Of a stretch of DNA of 64,000 nt, positions 1 through 8,757 are shown one piece after another. The DNA comes from Pelodictyon phaeoclathratiforme BU-1. GTDB lineage: Bacteria; Bacteroidota; Chlorobiia; Chlorobiales; Chlorobiaceae. Both the position numbers and the translations under genes were made by a program. The stretch's first letter is position 1. Every line of letters starts with the position of its first letter. The notes beneath the pieces were generated by a model. The model saw only the letters and a program-made list of their open reading frames with translations, was not told where the DNA came from and searched no databases. The stretch covers positions 370,501 through 434,500 of the forward strand of contig NC_011060.1 in NCBI RefSeq assembly GCF_000020645.1. Reading direction: 5' to 3'.

Positions 1-106
1 CTATTTGCTTTTTTTTATCAGTCAAGGAGGCTCAGCGGCGGGAAATAATCCGGCCAGGGAAAGTGGATTGTCGCTGAACACTCGGTATTACCTTATGTTG
101 TTTGTT

Positions 107-1141
107 ATGGCATTAAAGATTCTTTGTTTGCATGTTGCGGAAGATCAGGCGAGTTATCGCTACCGGGTTGAGCAGTTTCTTCCGTTCTGGGAGGAGTATG
201 GTATTGAGATGCATACAGTGCGTATTACCGGAAAAAGCTATCCTGAAAAGCTGCGCCTTGCGCTTGGGAGTAAAAAGTATGATTATGTCTGGCTTCAAAG
301 AAAGCTGCTGGCTCTTTTTTTTATTACACTTATAGCGAGACGGTCACGACTTCTGTATGACTATGATGATGCGTTGTATGCGAGGGAGAGCTACATAGAT
401 GGGTTACCGAAGAAGCCGACAAAACCTGGTTCGAAACAATCCATTAGTCGCCTCAATAGCCTGTTGAAGCGAACCTCGATGGTGTTTGCTGGAAGTGATG
501 CGCTCGTCAATTATGCCCGACAGTTTAATCCTGATGGTACTTTTCTTGTCCCAACGGCATTCAGCAAAGTGCCTGAACTTCCGGTGCGCGTTTCCTGTTC
601 TGACGACAGGGTTACTTTTGGCTGGATCGGCAATAACCTGAATCTCTTTTTTCTTTCGCTTATTGATGACGCTGCCTCTTCGTTGCAGGCTCGTTATCCG
701 GCAGTCCGGTTTTCAGTGATGAGTGGCAAACCTCCCGAAGGGCTGAAAACCTGCTGGAATTTTGTTTCCTGGTCGAAGGAGGCAGAAGTGGAGTGGTTAG
801 AATCTATTGATATCGGTATGATGCCGCTGGTTGATGATGAATGGAGCCGGGGGAAATGTGCTTTCAAGCTCTTGCAGTACATGGCTCATGGCAAACCGGT
901 GATTGCATCGGCTGTCGGGGCTAACCGTGCTGCCGTAATTGATGGTGTCAGCGGCTACCTTGCCTCATCCTCTGCGGAGTGGCTTGCTGCGTTCGAGTCG
1001 TTGGTGACAAGCCCGGATCGACGTCGTGCAATGGGTAAGGAGAGCTGCAAACATTTTCTGCAAACCTACGAGCGGCAAAAGGTGCAGGAGCAGATGGCTG
1101 ATCTGCTGCATCGCCATTTCAACCAGACGCAACAACACTGA
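107..1141 (+). CDS. Glycosyltransferase, GT4/GT1-like, surface polysaccharide
   Basis: Probably moves an activated sugar onto a surface glycan at the cytoplasmic face of the inner membrane. The C-terminal half has the GT-B donor-binding pattern: a glycine-rich FGWIGNNLN segment, then KLLQYMAHGKPVIAS and VIDGVSGYL. An acidic DYDDALY motif lies in the N-terminal domain. The frame is open back to base 5, but the ATG at 107 (MALKILCLHV) begins where the first beta strand of such enzymes normally starts, so I chose it; neither start has a clear ribosome site. It points toward the decayed gene at 1151 and the minus-strand glycosyltransferase block. Donor and acceptor cannot be told from sequence. 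The GT-B family is fairly sure, the specificity unknown. Confidence 0.75.
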   Translation: MALKILCLHVAEDQASYRYRVEQFLPFWEEYGIEMHTVRITGKSYPEKLRLALGSKKYDYVWLQRKLLALFFITLIARRSRLLYDYDDALYARESYIDGLPKKPTKPGSKQSISRLNSLLKRTSMVFAGSDALVNYARQFNPDGTFLVPTAFSKVPELPVRVSCSDDRVTFGWIGNNLNLFFLSLIDDAASSLQARYPAVRFSVMSGKPPEGLKTCWNFVSWSKEAEVEWLESIDIGMMPLVDDEWSRGKCAFKLLQYMAHGKPVIASAVGANRAAVIDGVSGYLASSSAEWLAAFESLVTSPDRRRAMGKESCKHFLQTYERQKVQEQMADLLHRHFNQTQQH

Positions 1142-1150
1142 GCTGTTGGT

Positions 1151-1512
1151 TTAAACGATTCCAATGCTCTTGCCCTGGCTGAATGACAGGGTCATCGGAA
1201 GCCTTTTCTTCGTGGTAGCTCTGATAACCGGGCTTTTCGGGTGCTCTGTCCATGGGCCATAGAGCGTATCGGATGAAAAGAGGTGCAGGTTCTGCAGTTT
1301 GCGCGCAAAGCTGAAGAGATACCACCGTCCGTCGTGAAGTACGATAGAGGGATCCAGCAGAGGAGGGTAGCGTTTATTACTTTTGATGAGTGTGGCACAT
1401 TGCTCCCACTTCCCTGGAAATGGAGCTGCCTTGTAGAGTTTTATTTGACGGGATTTTGCACATTCAGGGATCATGTACATGTTGCAATCATCCAAAAATA
1501 CGGACGGATACT
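1151..1512 (-). pseudogene. Remnant of a five-bladed beta-propeller (GH43-like) domain protein
   Basis: About 120 residues read as one conserved piece: EYPSVFLDDCNMYMIPE, then KLYKAAPFPGKWEQ, then LDPSIVLHDGRWYLFSF and LYGPWTEHPKSPV. This resembles the propeller domain found in bacterial sugar-cluster proteins related to the N-terminal domain of glucosamine inositolphosphorylceramide transferases. A stop codon lies four codons upstream of the conserved GluTyrPro, and the frame ends just after the HPKSPV blade, so both ends are missing compared with family members of several hundred residues. The remnant sits between glycosyltransferases, consistent with decay of one gene of the cluster. Family assignment is by remembered motifs; the decay is seen directly. 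Confidence 0.5.
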
Positions 1513-1619
1513 CTTCTTGTTACAGAGAAAAGCTGTAACGTGAGGGCAAAAAATATCTTGTCTGGCGTTTATGTTTTTTTATCATCACCATACCATTGAT
1601 GTGGCAAGGCATTTGTTTT

Positions 1620-2672
1620 TCACTCGACCTTTTTGGCGAGCAATTGTACTTTTTCAGCAACTGCAGTGACCGAAATATCACTGACCTCACCGGTAGCCGA
1701 AATGATGAGTTCAAAAGGGATGAATAACGGTCCGAAACGTGAAAGATCCTGCGGAGCTTCGCGATAGAGCCCTATTACAGGGATGTCATAACAGGAAGCG
1801 ACATGAATCAGTGAAGTGTCAGGAGTGATGAGGAGCTTGACTGTAGCAATGATCAGCCCTGCCTCATAGATATTTTGTGTGGAGGGCGAGGCAAGAACAT
1901 TGCTGAATCGTGTTTCGATTCGTTGTTTTTCTTCACGCCCTTCCGGACCGCTTAAGACAATAAAGGTCTCATCAGAGTATAGTTGAAGCAGCTCTTCCCA
2001 ACTTTTCTCCAGCCATTGCCGGTTCATTTCACCTGCGCTGAGGTTGATTCCGATGATTGTTTTTACAGCGATTTTTTGAAGAAACATTACGATTGCATCC
2101 GAAACCGGCATTGGTGGCAGTGAGGGACGGCATTGATCGTTCGGAGGGTGAGAGCCAAAGAGGGTCAGCAAGGCACAGTTTTTCATTGCCATGTGGGAGT
2201 GAAACGGTATGGCAATAAGGTGGTCAAAAAGTCCCTCATGGAACTCGCAGGCATGTCCGACCTTGTAACGGGCTCTGATCAGGGCCGATTGCAGCAGAAA
2301 ATGGGTTGAAGGATGGTCTTTGGTATTGAAGAGGAGATCGAACCTGTGCGTCAACACCTCTTTGAAATAGTTGAGTGGGTTTTTTTTAACCTGATGAACG
2401 GCTGTGACATTTGGATCGCAGCAGAAAAAGTCGAATGAGCTCTGGCTGAAGGTAATGATATGGATAGCAAGTTTTGGATATTGTATCCGGAGGTTTTTCA
2501 GGAGTGGGGTGAGTAAAACTGAGTCACCAAGTTTTTCCTGTGCCAGAATCGCAATAGAGCGAAGCTTACCGGTAAAGGGGATGCCGGATGTTCTCTTGGG
2601 AGCAGTGAGCTGCAGGAATCGGGCAAATACCTGCCGGAGTACTCTTTTCTTCTTCTTCTTCCTTTGCTTCAC
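1620..2672 (-). CDS. GT9 family glycosyltransferase (ADP-heptose:LPS heptosyltransferase-like)
   Basis: Likely adds a heptose or similar sugar to LPS core or another cell-surface glycan. A basic N-terminal tail precedes SIAILAQEKLGDSVLLTPLL, the typical first strand and GD.llTP motif of GT9. The second Rossmann domain follows with TIIGINLSAGE, FIVLSGPEG and LLITPDTSLIHVASCYDIPVIGLY, the nucleotide-sugar binding signature. The length of 350 aa is normal. The start is GTG and overlaps the TGA of the upstream GT4 gene by 4 bp, so the two are translationally coupled. No key motif is missing. The acceptor is unknown. Confidence 0.85.
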   Translation of the reverse strand: MKQRKKKKKRVLRQVFARFLQLTAPKRTSGIPFTGKLRSIAILAQEKLGDSVLLTPLLKNLRIQYPKLAIHIITFSQSSFDFFCCDPNVTAVHQVKKNPLNYFKEVLTHRFDLLFNTKDHPSTHFLLQSALIRARYKVGHACEFHEGLFDHLIAIPFHSHMAMKNCALLTLFGSHPPNDQCRPSLPPMPVSDAIVMFLQKIAVKTIIGINLSAGEMNRQWLEKSWEELLQLYSDETFIVLSGPEGREEKQRIETRFSNVLASPSTQNIYEAGLIIATVKLLITPDTSLIHVASCYDIPVIGLYREAPQDLSRFGPLFIPFELIISATGEVSDISVTAVAEKVQLLAKKVE

Positions 2673-3763
2673 AGACGGCTTTTCTTTTCGATGATTTTTT
2701 GCTGCAGGTGTTGTTCCAGGTTGTTGAGCATTGCGGCCATGGTGAACTCCCTGTTTACCCTTTCATATCCAGCTCTGCCGAATTCTGCAAGCTTCACGGG
2801 ATTATCAATGATGCTGGTTATTGCCGAGGCAAGAGCTTCAGGATCTTTTGGTGGAACGATAAGACCCGTCCTCCCCTCATCCATCAGTTCCCTCGCTCCA
2901 TTGACATCTGTAGCGATAACAGGCTTCTTCATGGCCATTGCTTCCATGACGACATTGGGCATCCCCTCAAAGAGCGAGGCGAGAACAAACAGATCGCACC
3001 CCTTAAGATAGGGGTAAATATCGTCAGCATATCCAAGAAAGATGAATGAATCCTCAAGGCCGATATCCGTAACCTGCTTTTTCAGTTCCGTTTCCAGTTT
3101 TCCCTCACCTGAAATGGTAAAGATAAGGTCATTTCTTGTTTTTTTCAGGATTGCTGCCGCCTCAATCAGGTAACTGAACCCCTTTTGTTCAGAGAGCCTT
3201 CCAGCACTGTAGATGATTTTTTTATCGGGATAGCAATTTGAAAAGTCATAAGCACAAACATGGGGCGGAATGATAAGGCCGTTGTAGATGACTTTTACAA
3301 ACTGGTCATCGAACCAGCCATAATTATGGTAAGCTTCACGGATGGTTGTGCTGTTGGTGATGATGCCATCAGCAAGCTTTGTCAGAGTGAATTCATGCTT
3401 CCGTTTTTTGCTGCAGAGTAGCATTCCGTGGCGGGCGAGAACCGTTGTCTTGCCGTAAAGCCTGGCCGCAAGCCCGGCAACTCGCACATCTTTGTTGAGA
3501 TTGCAGATGATGAGGTCAATGGCATGGACTTTCAGGAACGCGGCAATTTTCAGTGTGTTCAGAGGACTGAAATCACCTCGAATCTCGAAAACAGTTGTTT
3601 CAACACCCTGTGATGCGGCATAATTAAGTGTTTTGGAGTTTTTTTTACTTCCGAGAGTAACGTGGTGCCCCCTTTCCGCAAGTCCTTTCGCGGCATTGAC
3701 CATCCATTTTTCGCCACCACCGAATTTTTCGCGGCCAATGGAATTGATGAAAAGAATATTCAT
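2669..3763 (-). CDS. Glycosyltransferase family 4
   Basis: A GT-B retaining glycosyltransferase of 364 aa. The N-terminus NSIGREKFGGGEKWMVNAAKG is the acceptor-side glycine loop. The C-terminal domain has IIYSAGRLSEQKGFSYLIEA and the ExxxxxxxE donor motif within LFEGMPNVVMEAMAMKKPVIA. It is the first gene read in the minus-strand pair with the GT9 gene (4-bp overlap). The next GT4 gene upstream, at 3832-4884, is about 70 bp away and on the same strand, so the three GT4 genes and the GT9 gene may form one transcript. The substrate is unknown; a role in LPS or exopolysaccharide is inferred from context. Confidence 0.85.
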   Translation of the reverse strand: MNILFINSIGREKFGGGEKWMVNAAKGLAERGHHVTLGSKKNSKTLNYAASQGVETTVFEIRGDFSPLNTLKIAAFLKVHAIDLIICNLNKDVRVAGLAARLYGKTTVLARHGMLLCSKKRKHEFTLTKLADGIITNSTTIREAYHNYGWFDDQFVKVIYNGLIIPPHVCAYDFSNCYPDKKIIYSAGRLSEQKGFSYLIEAAAILKKTRNDLIFTISGEGKLETELKKQVTDIGLEDSFIFLGYADDIYPYLKGCDLFVLASLFEGMPNVVMEAMAMKKPVIATDVNGARELMDEGRTGLIVPPKDPEALASAITSIIDNPVKLAEFGRAGYERVNREFTMAAMLNNLEQHLQQKIIEKKSRL

Positions 3764-3831
3764 ACTGAGTGTTTCATGCTGACAGATGTTGATTGTTGTC
3801 TGCTTACTTGTTTGAACGGGTTGGTAGTCAG

Positions 3832-4884
3832 TTACTGCTGTACAAACCTGAAAAACTCAATCATCTCTTTTTCCATTTTTTCAAGCGAAAATTGTTCGAC
3901 AGCAACAGATTTGGCTTCGCACGCTATTTTTTTTCTGAATGGCACATCTCTGTACAGATGCATGAGGTGATCAGCCAGAGACTGTTCTTCTCCATATTCG
4001 ACGAAAAGGCAATGCTGATTATGAGTTAACACCTCCTCCACTCCTCCGGCCCTCGTGGTAATAATGGCATTGTCAAGCAATGCCGCTTCAAGTGTGGCGT
4101 AGGGAATACCTTCATTCCTGGAGGTCAGAGCAAAGATATCACTCGTTGCGAGATAGGGATAAGGATTTTTTATGAAACCGGTAAATGTAACGAGCCGCTC
4201 AATATTGAGCGAACGCGTGAGCTCTTTCAATGCATCAAGTTGCCCGCCTGTGCCGATAATGATCAGACCTGCGTTATCAATGCTATTTTGAGAGACAAAG
4301 AGTGCAAACCCTGTAATGAGAAAATCAAACCCTTTTCTTTCTGATAATTCACCCAGGGAGGTGATGGTAAAATCAAATTTTTTCTCTATTGCCTCTATCT
4401 TATTGACGTCGATGAAAAGACCGTTTGGAATGACCGCAATGTTCTTTGACTTCATATAGGATGACTGCAGCAAGACATCCTTGATCATATGTGCATTAAC
4501 CATAATGCCGTCGGCAAGTCTGTGATAGACCAGCTCATTAATTCCTTTGTTTTTTAAATCGCGAACAATGCCGAGAATCAGGATGTTTTTTGCTTTGGTC
4601 AATTTGCAGGCAATTCCAGCAAGGAAATAATCTTTCCGTTTGGTGGGAACAACAATATCGATATGATGTTCCTTGATAATGCTTACCAGTCTTGCAAGGG
4701 TATAAAGGTCCGCTTCATGGTGAAAGGGCAGTTGGAATTTTTTTATGTTGAAGCGCTCTCCTATCTCATCTTTACGGTACGCTAACAAGCAATGGTGTTT
4801 TTTTGCCATGACATCAGCCGCATGTAAAACCCAAGCCTCATTACCGCCCCATTTTCTTGCCGAACAGGTGAAGAGAATGTTCAT
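3832..4884 (-). CDS. Glycosyltransferase family 4 (paralogue 2)
   Basis: A 350-aa GT4 enzyme. The N-terminus CSARKWGGNEAWVLHAADVM matches the pattern of the neighbour at 5054 (NSARTWGGTEKWTHMAAEAI), showing that the two arose by duplication. Further shared segments are IDIVVPTKRKDYFLAGIA and LADGIMVNAHMIKDVLL. The donor-binding motif is SRNEGIPYATLEAALLDNAI. Start ATG at 4884. It is separated from the next gene upstream by about 170 bp containing an AT-rich hairpin. The function is glycan assembly; the specificity is not readable. Confidence 0.85.
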   Translation of the reverse strand: MNILFTCSARKWGGNEAWVLHAADVMAKKHHCLLAYRKDEIGERFNIKKFQLPFHHEADLYTLARLVSIIKEHHIDIVVPTKRKDYFLAGIACKLTKAKNILILGIVRDLKNKGINELVYHRLADGIMVNAHMIKDVLLQSSYMKSKNIAVIPNGLFIDVNKIEAIEKKFDFTITSLGELSERKGFDFLITGFALFVSQNSIDNAGLIIIGTGGQLDALKELTRSLNIERLVTFTGFIKNPYPYLATSDIFALTSRNEGIPYATLEAALLDNAIITTRAGGVEEVLTHNQHCLFVEYGEEQSLADHLMHLYRDVPFRKKIACEAKSVAVEQFSLEKMEKEMIEFFRFVQQ

Positions 4885-4934
4885 AAATTCAGTTTACTTG
4901 GGTTACTCTGTCGCTTTGGAGTATATCTTTGATC

Positions 4935-4956
4935 TGCCTGATTTTTTTTTCAGGCA
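4935..4956. other. AT-loop hairpin between GT4 genes
   Basis: TGCCTGA and TCAGGCA form a 7-bp stem around a run of eight T (plus strand). Read on the minus strand, the direction of the flanking glycosyltransferase genes, the loop is poly-A and no U tract follows, so it is not a classical terminator. On the plus strand an A/T-rich stretch ending in eight T follows, but there is no plus-strand gene upstream. It may be an RNA-stability element; the function is unproven. Confidence 0.35.
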
Positions 4957-5053
4957 ATAAAATAATTTTTTTTAACAAAAGATTGTGTTCCTCTTTAAGC
5001 TGCGATTTGCTCTGTTATTTCCTCTTATGATAAAGAGAATATCACGCGCATAG

Positions 5054-6133
5054 TTAGCCATCTTTTCCCGGATGGCGCTCAATGGTTTCCCGGCAGAATT
5101 GCATGATTTCTTGAGTCATGACTGGAATTGAGAATTTACGCAGGACGGTTTCTCTGGCATTCTTGCCGAGCTGTATTCTCTGCCTTTCGTCACGGTAAAG
5201 CTGTAGCAGGAGTGTTGCCAGTGCCTCTTCGTCGCCATAATCGAAAAGAAACCCATTTTTGTTATCAGTGATGACTTCGCGGACACCTCCGGCATAAGTA
5301 CTCAGAGGAGGACAGCAGAGATACATAGCTTCAAGCAGGGCATTTGATAGACCTTCATTAGTTGACACCATTGCAAAAATGTCACTTATCGCGATCAAAG
5401 GAAATGGATTCTGTAAAAAACCGGTAAAGAGAACCTTGTCTGTTATACCGAGGTTTTCAGTAAGTATCTCAAATTCCTGCCTGTCAGTACCTTCGCCAAT
5501 AATAACCAGTCCCGCATTTTTAGCTCCTGATAAGGCAAGAAAACGTGCAAACGAGCGGATCAGAAAATCAAAACCCTTGTTGCGGGTTATCCTGCCCAAC
5601 GCACTGATAACGAAAGGGAATGGTTTGTTGATCGGTTCAAGAATGCGACCTTCAATTTCCGCAGTATCAAGGCCGTTGTAAATAACCCTGATTTTTTCCT
5701 GTGGGATATAGCCGGTTTCAAGCAATGTCTCTTTGATTTTTTTTGCATTGACGATGATTCCGTCGGTGAGGGTGTGATACATGAACCGCTGCCAGGGCCA
5801 GAGCAGTTTTCTGTCGGCACCGAGTCGCAGAATAACGGATTTACCGGTTATTTTTCCTGCAAGACCCGCCATCAAGTAGTCTTTGCGTTTGGTCGGGATG
5901 ATGATATCAATCTGTTTTTTTTGGATGATATGCACAAGGCGAACAACGGTATAGAGGTCGATATGACTCAGGCAGGGAAGACGGAATCCGGGAATGGTGA
6001 AGCGCTCCCCAACAATATTGCGACGGTAGACCAAAAAGGTTTTATGTTTTTTTGAAATGGCTTCAGCCGCCATGTGTGTCCATTTTTCAGTTCCACCCCA
6101 AGTCCGGGCGGAGTTCATAAAAAGAATGTTCAT
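5054..6133 (-). CDS. Glycosyltransferase family 4 (paralogue 3)
   Basis: A 359-aa GT-B enzyme closely similar to the gene at 3832: NSARTWGGTEKWTHMAAEAI at the N-terminus, then IDIIIPTKRKDYLMAGLAGK and LTDGIIVNAKKIKETLLETG. The C-terminal domain has FVISALGRITRNKGFDFLI and the donor motif STNEGLSNALLEAMYLCCPP. It is the first gene of the minus-strand cluster, divergent from the CPBP protease gene at 6315. It probably acts in O-antigen or capsule assembly; the sugar is unknown. Confidence 0.85.
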   Translation of the reverse strand: MNILFMNSARTWGGTEKWTHMAAEAISKKHKTFLVYRRNIVGERFTIPGFRLPCLSHIDLYTVVRLVHIIQKKQIDIIIPTKRKDYLMAGLAGKITGKSVILRLGADRKLLWPWQRFMYHTLTDGIIVNAKKIKETLLETGYIPQEKIRVIYNGLDTAEIEGRILEPINKPFPFVISALGRITRNKGFDFLIRSFARFLALSGAKNAGLVIIGEGTDRQEFEILTENLGITDKVLFTGFLQNPFPLIAISDIFAMVSTNEGLSNALLEAMYLCCPPLSTYAGGVREVITDNKNGFLFDYGDEEALATLLLQLYRDERQRIQLGKNARETVLRKFSIPVMTQEIMQFCRETIERHPGKDG

Positions 6134-6314
6134 ATGGTGTTGGTCCAGAGCAATATCTGCAATACCCGCTATTCGGCAGAGGCACCCGGTTAAACAAAAG
6201 TTTTTGCTTGTTTTTCAACTGTCCAATGCCTATCTGTTGATAGAACCTGAATGTCAGAGGGTTCAGGAGGACAAGGTATCAAATTCTCAAGGAATTCATT
6301 GTAACGGATTATCA

Positions 6315-7280
6315 ATGCAGACTTTTTTCTCTTCTGACCCATTTGCGGCGCGGCGGCCCTCCTTTTTTGCCAATACCCTTTTTTTGATCGTCGTCATGCT
6401 GCTCTATCCTCTTGCCGGTGTCTTGCTTTTTTCTTTTGTTGGCAGCGGGCGCGAGGCGACCTTTTCCTTGTTACCCATCGAGAGGGGTATGCTTCCTCTC
6501 ATTCGTCTGGTTCAGGTTGTCGGACAGCTTCTTGTGCTTGCCCTGCCTGTGCTTCTGCTTTCCGCATGGCATACAGGCCGTAAAAATCCCTTTTCCCGTG
6601 AAGGTTTTGCTTTTTTAGGAATAGGTAAAAGTGTTGACTTTAGTGTAACAGCATTGGCGGTTGGCGGTATTTTTTTGCTGCAGCCACTGTTGTATACCCT
6701 TATCGCACTGCAGGATCTCTATCTCTGGACAGCTCTTGGAGCTGCTGGAAGAGAGGTGGTTCGTCAGCGTGATCTGATGGACTCGTTCATCAAGGAGCTT
6801 GCACTGGTTCGCACTATTCCGGAACTGTTTCTGGTCGCCTTTGTCCTTGCCTTTACCCCGGCAGTTTGTGAAGAGCTGCTGTTCAGGGGTTATATCCAGC
6901 AGAACTATACACGATCAATGTCTTCTGGCAGTGCGGTACTGCTGACGGGTTGTATTTTTGCGCTCTTTCACCTGAGTGCGGCAAATCTTCTGCCCCTTGT
7001 TTTGCTTGGGTGGTATATTGGCTATATTTACTCGTTGACGGGCAACCTGGTGATTCCTTTCTTTGTTCATTTTTCGAACAATCTTGCTGCGCTTCTTCTT
7101 CTTGTCTTTTTCGAAGGGAGCCGTTCTGCCGGAATCACGGGGTCGGCGGCCCTTATTTTTTCGCCATGGTGGTGGCTGGTTGTTGCGGGAAGTCTATTTC
7201 TTTTTGTTCTGGTTCTTTGGCGGTTGTTTGCTGATTTCTCTTCACGAGATGGAGTTGTGCGGGCAGGTGTTTTCCATTGA
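6315..7280 (+). CDS. CPBP family intramembrane metalloprotease (CAAX protease-like)
   Basis: A multi-pass membrane protein of about 321 aa with the Abi/CPBP signature: EELLFRGYIQQ (motif 1, Glu-Glu and Arg), FALFHLS (motif 2, His) and VHFSNN near the C-terminus (motif 3, His and Asn). These residues form the metal site in the Rce1/CPBP family. Hydrophobic segments run throughout. The open frame extends back to 6057 but that part overlaps the divergent glycosyltransferase, so I take ATG 6315 (MQTFFSSDPF). cdsA follows after 27 bp on the same strand. The substrate is unknown; such proteins process prenylated or small exported peptides, or are of undefined role. Confidence 0.8.
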   Translation: MQTFFSSDPFAARRPSFFANTLFLIVVMLLYPLAGVLLFSFVGSGREATFSLLPIERGMLPLIRLVQVVGQLLVLALPVLLLSAWHTGRKNPFSREGFAFLGIGKSVDFSVTALAVGGIFLLQPLLYTLIALQDLYLWTALGAAGREVVRQRDLMDSFIKELALVRTIPELFLVAFVLAFTPAVCEELLFRGYIQQNYTRSMSSGSAVLLTGCIFALFHLSAANLLPLVLLGWYIGYIYSLTGNLVIPFFVHFSNNLAALLLLVFFEGSRSAGITGSAALIFSPWWWLVVAGSLFLFVLVLWRLFADFSSRDGVVRAGVFH

Positions 7281-7307
7281 TACGGGTCAGTTTTTAATAC
7301 AGGATAT

Positions 7308-8129
7308 ATGGGTAAACTTTTAAGTGTTAATTTGCTCCAAAGGATCGTCGTGGCTCTTGCAGGTATCCCCCTGCTGTTGTGGCTCATCCAGCTTGGCGGA
7401 CTCTGGTTTTTTCTGTTCTTCTCTCTATTAGCGCTGCTTGCTGTTTTTGAGTTTCATCGCCTTGCCCTGCATAAGGCTCACCCGCCAGCCCTCTGGATTG
7501 TATTACTGATAACGGCACTGTTTCAGGCGAATTTCTATCTGCATTGGGCGGAGGTTTGGGAGCTTATGCTTGCAGTTGTGCTCTCCCTTCTGGTCATGGA
7601 GCTTTTTTTGAAAGAGGGTTCTCCGCTGCTTAATTTAGGGGCCATCCTGCCTGGCCTTCTCTATGTCAATCTCTCTTTTGGCTCCCTGCTGCGGCTTCGT
7701 CTTGATGCTGCTGATGGCAAGGGAGAAATAATGGTCTTTCTCATGTTTTTTTGTGTCTGGTCAGCCGATATTTTTGCCTACTTCGGTGGAAGCTCTCTGG
7801 GAGGCAAATTTATTCACAGAAAATTGTTCGAGCGTCTGAGTCCCCATAAAACATGGGAGGGCTTTTTGTCCGGTCTTGCAGGGAGCGTTGCTGCAGCAAT
7901 GATTTATGGAAGCTTTATCCCACAACTGCCAGTATCGACAGCATTATTGACAGGATTGCTGATCGGGCTTGCGAGTCCGGCAGGCGATCTCATTGAATCA
8001 ATGTTCAAAAGAGATGCCGGGGTAAAAGACTCTTCCGGCCTGATTCCAGGTCATGGGGGAGTGCTGGATCGGTTTGACACAATCATGTTTGTGTCGCCAT
8101 TTATCTATTTCATCACCATGCATCTCTGA
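7308..8129 (+). CDS. cdsA: Phosphatidate cytidylyltransferase
   Basis: Makes CDP-diacylglycerol from phosphatidic acid and CTP in the inner membrane, the branch point to all phospholipids. The 273-aa protein is a string of hydrophobic helices. The C-terminal family signature is present: LSPHKTWEGFLSG, then ASPAGDLIESMFKRDAGVKDSS, then IPGHGGVLDRFD, where the Asp and Lys residues bind CTP and metal. The length is normal. ATG at 7308, 27 bp after the protease gene, so probably co-transcribed. About 125 bp without a gene follow before the PTS IIA gene. Confidence 0.93.
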   Translation: MGKLLSVNLLQRIVVALAGIPLLLWLIQLGGLWFFLFFSLLALLAVFEFHRLALHKAHPPALWIVLLITALFQANFYLHWAEVWELMLAVVLSLLVMELFLKEGSPLLNLGAILPGLLYVNLSFGSLLRLRLDAADGKGEIMVFLMFFCVWSADIFAYFGGSSLGGKFIHRKLFERLSPHKTWEGFLSGLAGSVAAAMIYGSFIPQLPVSTALLTGLLIGLASPAGDLIESMFKRDAGVKDSSGLIPGHGGVLDRFDTIMFVSPFIYFITMHL

Positions 8130-8255
8130 ATTGCCACAAAGAGCGCCTTCGTGGACGGTACGGATACTAAATGTTTTTTATATTATCAGCTCAGTTTGTG
8201 GGCAGAGAGCATCTTTTAACAGGCAGAAGTTTTAACCGCAAGAGGTTGTCATATA

Positions 8256-8726
8256 ATGAAAATTGAAGGCCTTCTTTCCGAAAAGTATGTCGTTTTGAAT
8301 CTTGAACTTGCCTTAAAAAGTCAGGTGATTGAAAAAATGCTCTCCATTGTGACCGATCATCCCGGTGTGGTCGATATTGGAAAGCTTCGCGAGGATGTTC
8401 TCAAGCGCGAACAGGAGATGTCGACCGGTATCGGCAAAACGTTAGCCTTGCCTCACGCAAAAAGTTCCGGAGTGACCCAGCCAGTTATGGCGTTCGCCAC
8501 GCTCAGCCGCGCAATCAATTTTGATTCGATTGATAATGAGCCGGTTCGTATTGTCTTTCTTCTTGCAACACCTGAAGATATGCTTGCGGAACACTTGAAG
8601 CTGCTCGGACGCATTACAAGGCTTGCAGGTCGGGATGATGTGCGCAAGAGGCTTGTGCTTGCCAGATCAGCAGGCGAGGTTATTGAGCTTTTCAGGGAAG
8701 AGGAAAAAGACTTCCCACAGATCTAA
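8256..8726 (+). CDS. PTS EIIA-type (fructose/nitrogen family) phosphocarrier domain protein
   Basis: A single EIIA domain of 156 aa, the PtsN/FruA-IIA fold. The phosphorylated histidine is seen in GIGKTLALPHAKSSGV, followed by IDFDSIDNEPVRIVFLLATP and a C-terminal RITRLAGRDDVRKRLV helix. No EIIB or EIIC permease and no HPr/EI gene is nearby, so this is a stand-alone EIIA, probably regulatory as PtsN is in proteobacteria rather than part of sugar uptake. hisS follows after 31 bp on the same strand. The regulatory role is inferred. Confidence 0.8.
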   Translation: MKIEGLLSEKYVVLNLELALKSQVIEKMLSIVTDHPGVVDIGKLREDVLKREQEMSTGIGKTLALPHAKSSGVTQPVMAFATLSRAINFDSIDNEPVRIVFLLATPEDMLAEHLKLLGRITRLAGRDDVRKRLVLARSAGEVIELFREEEKDFPQI

Positions 8727-8757
8727 ACATTTTTACCAGCAGGGGATTATTACAGTT

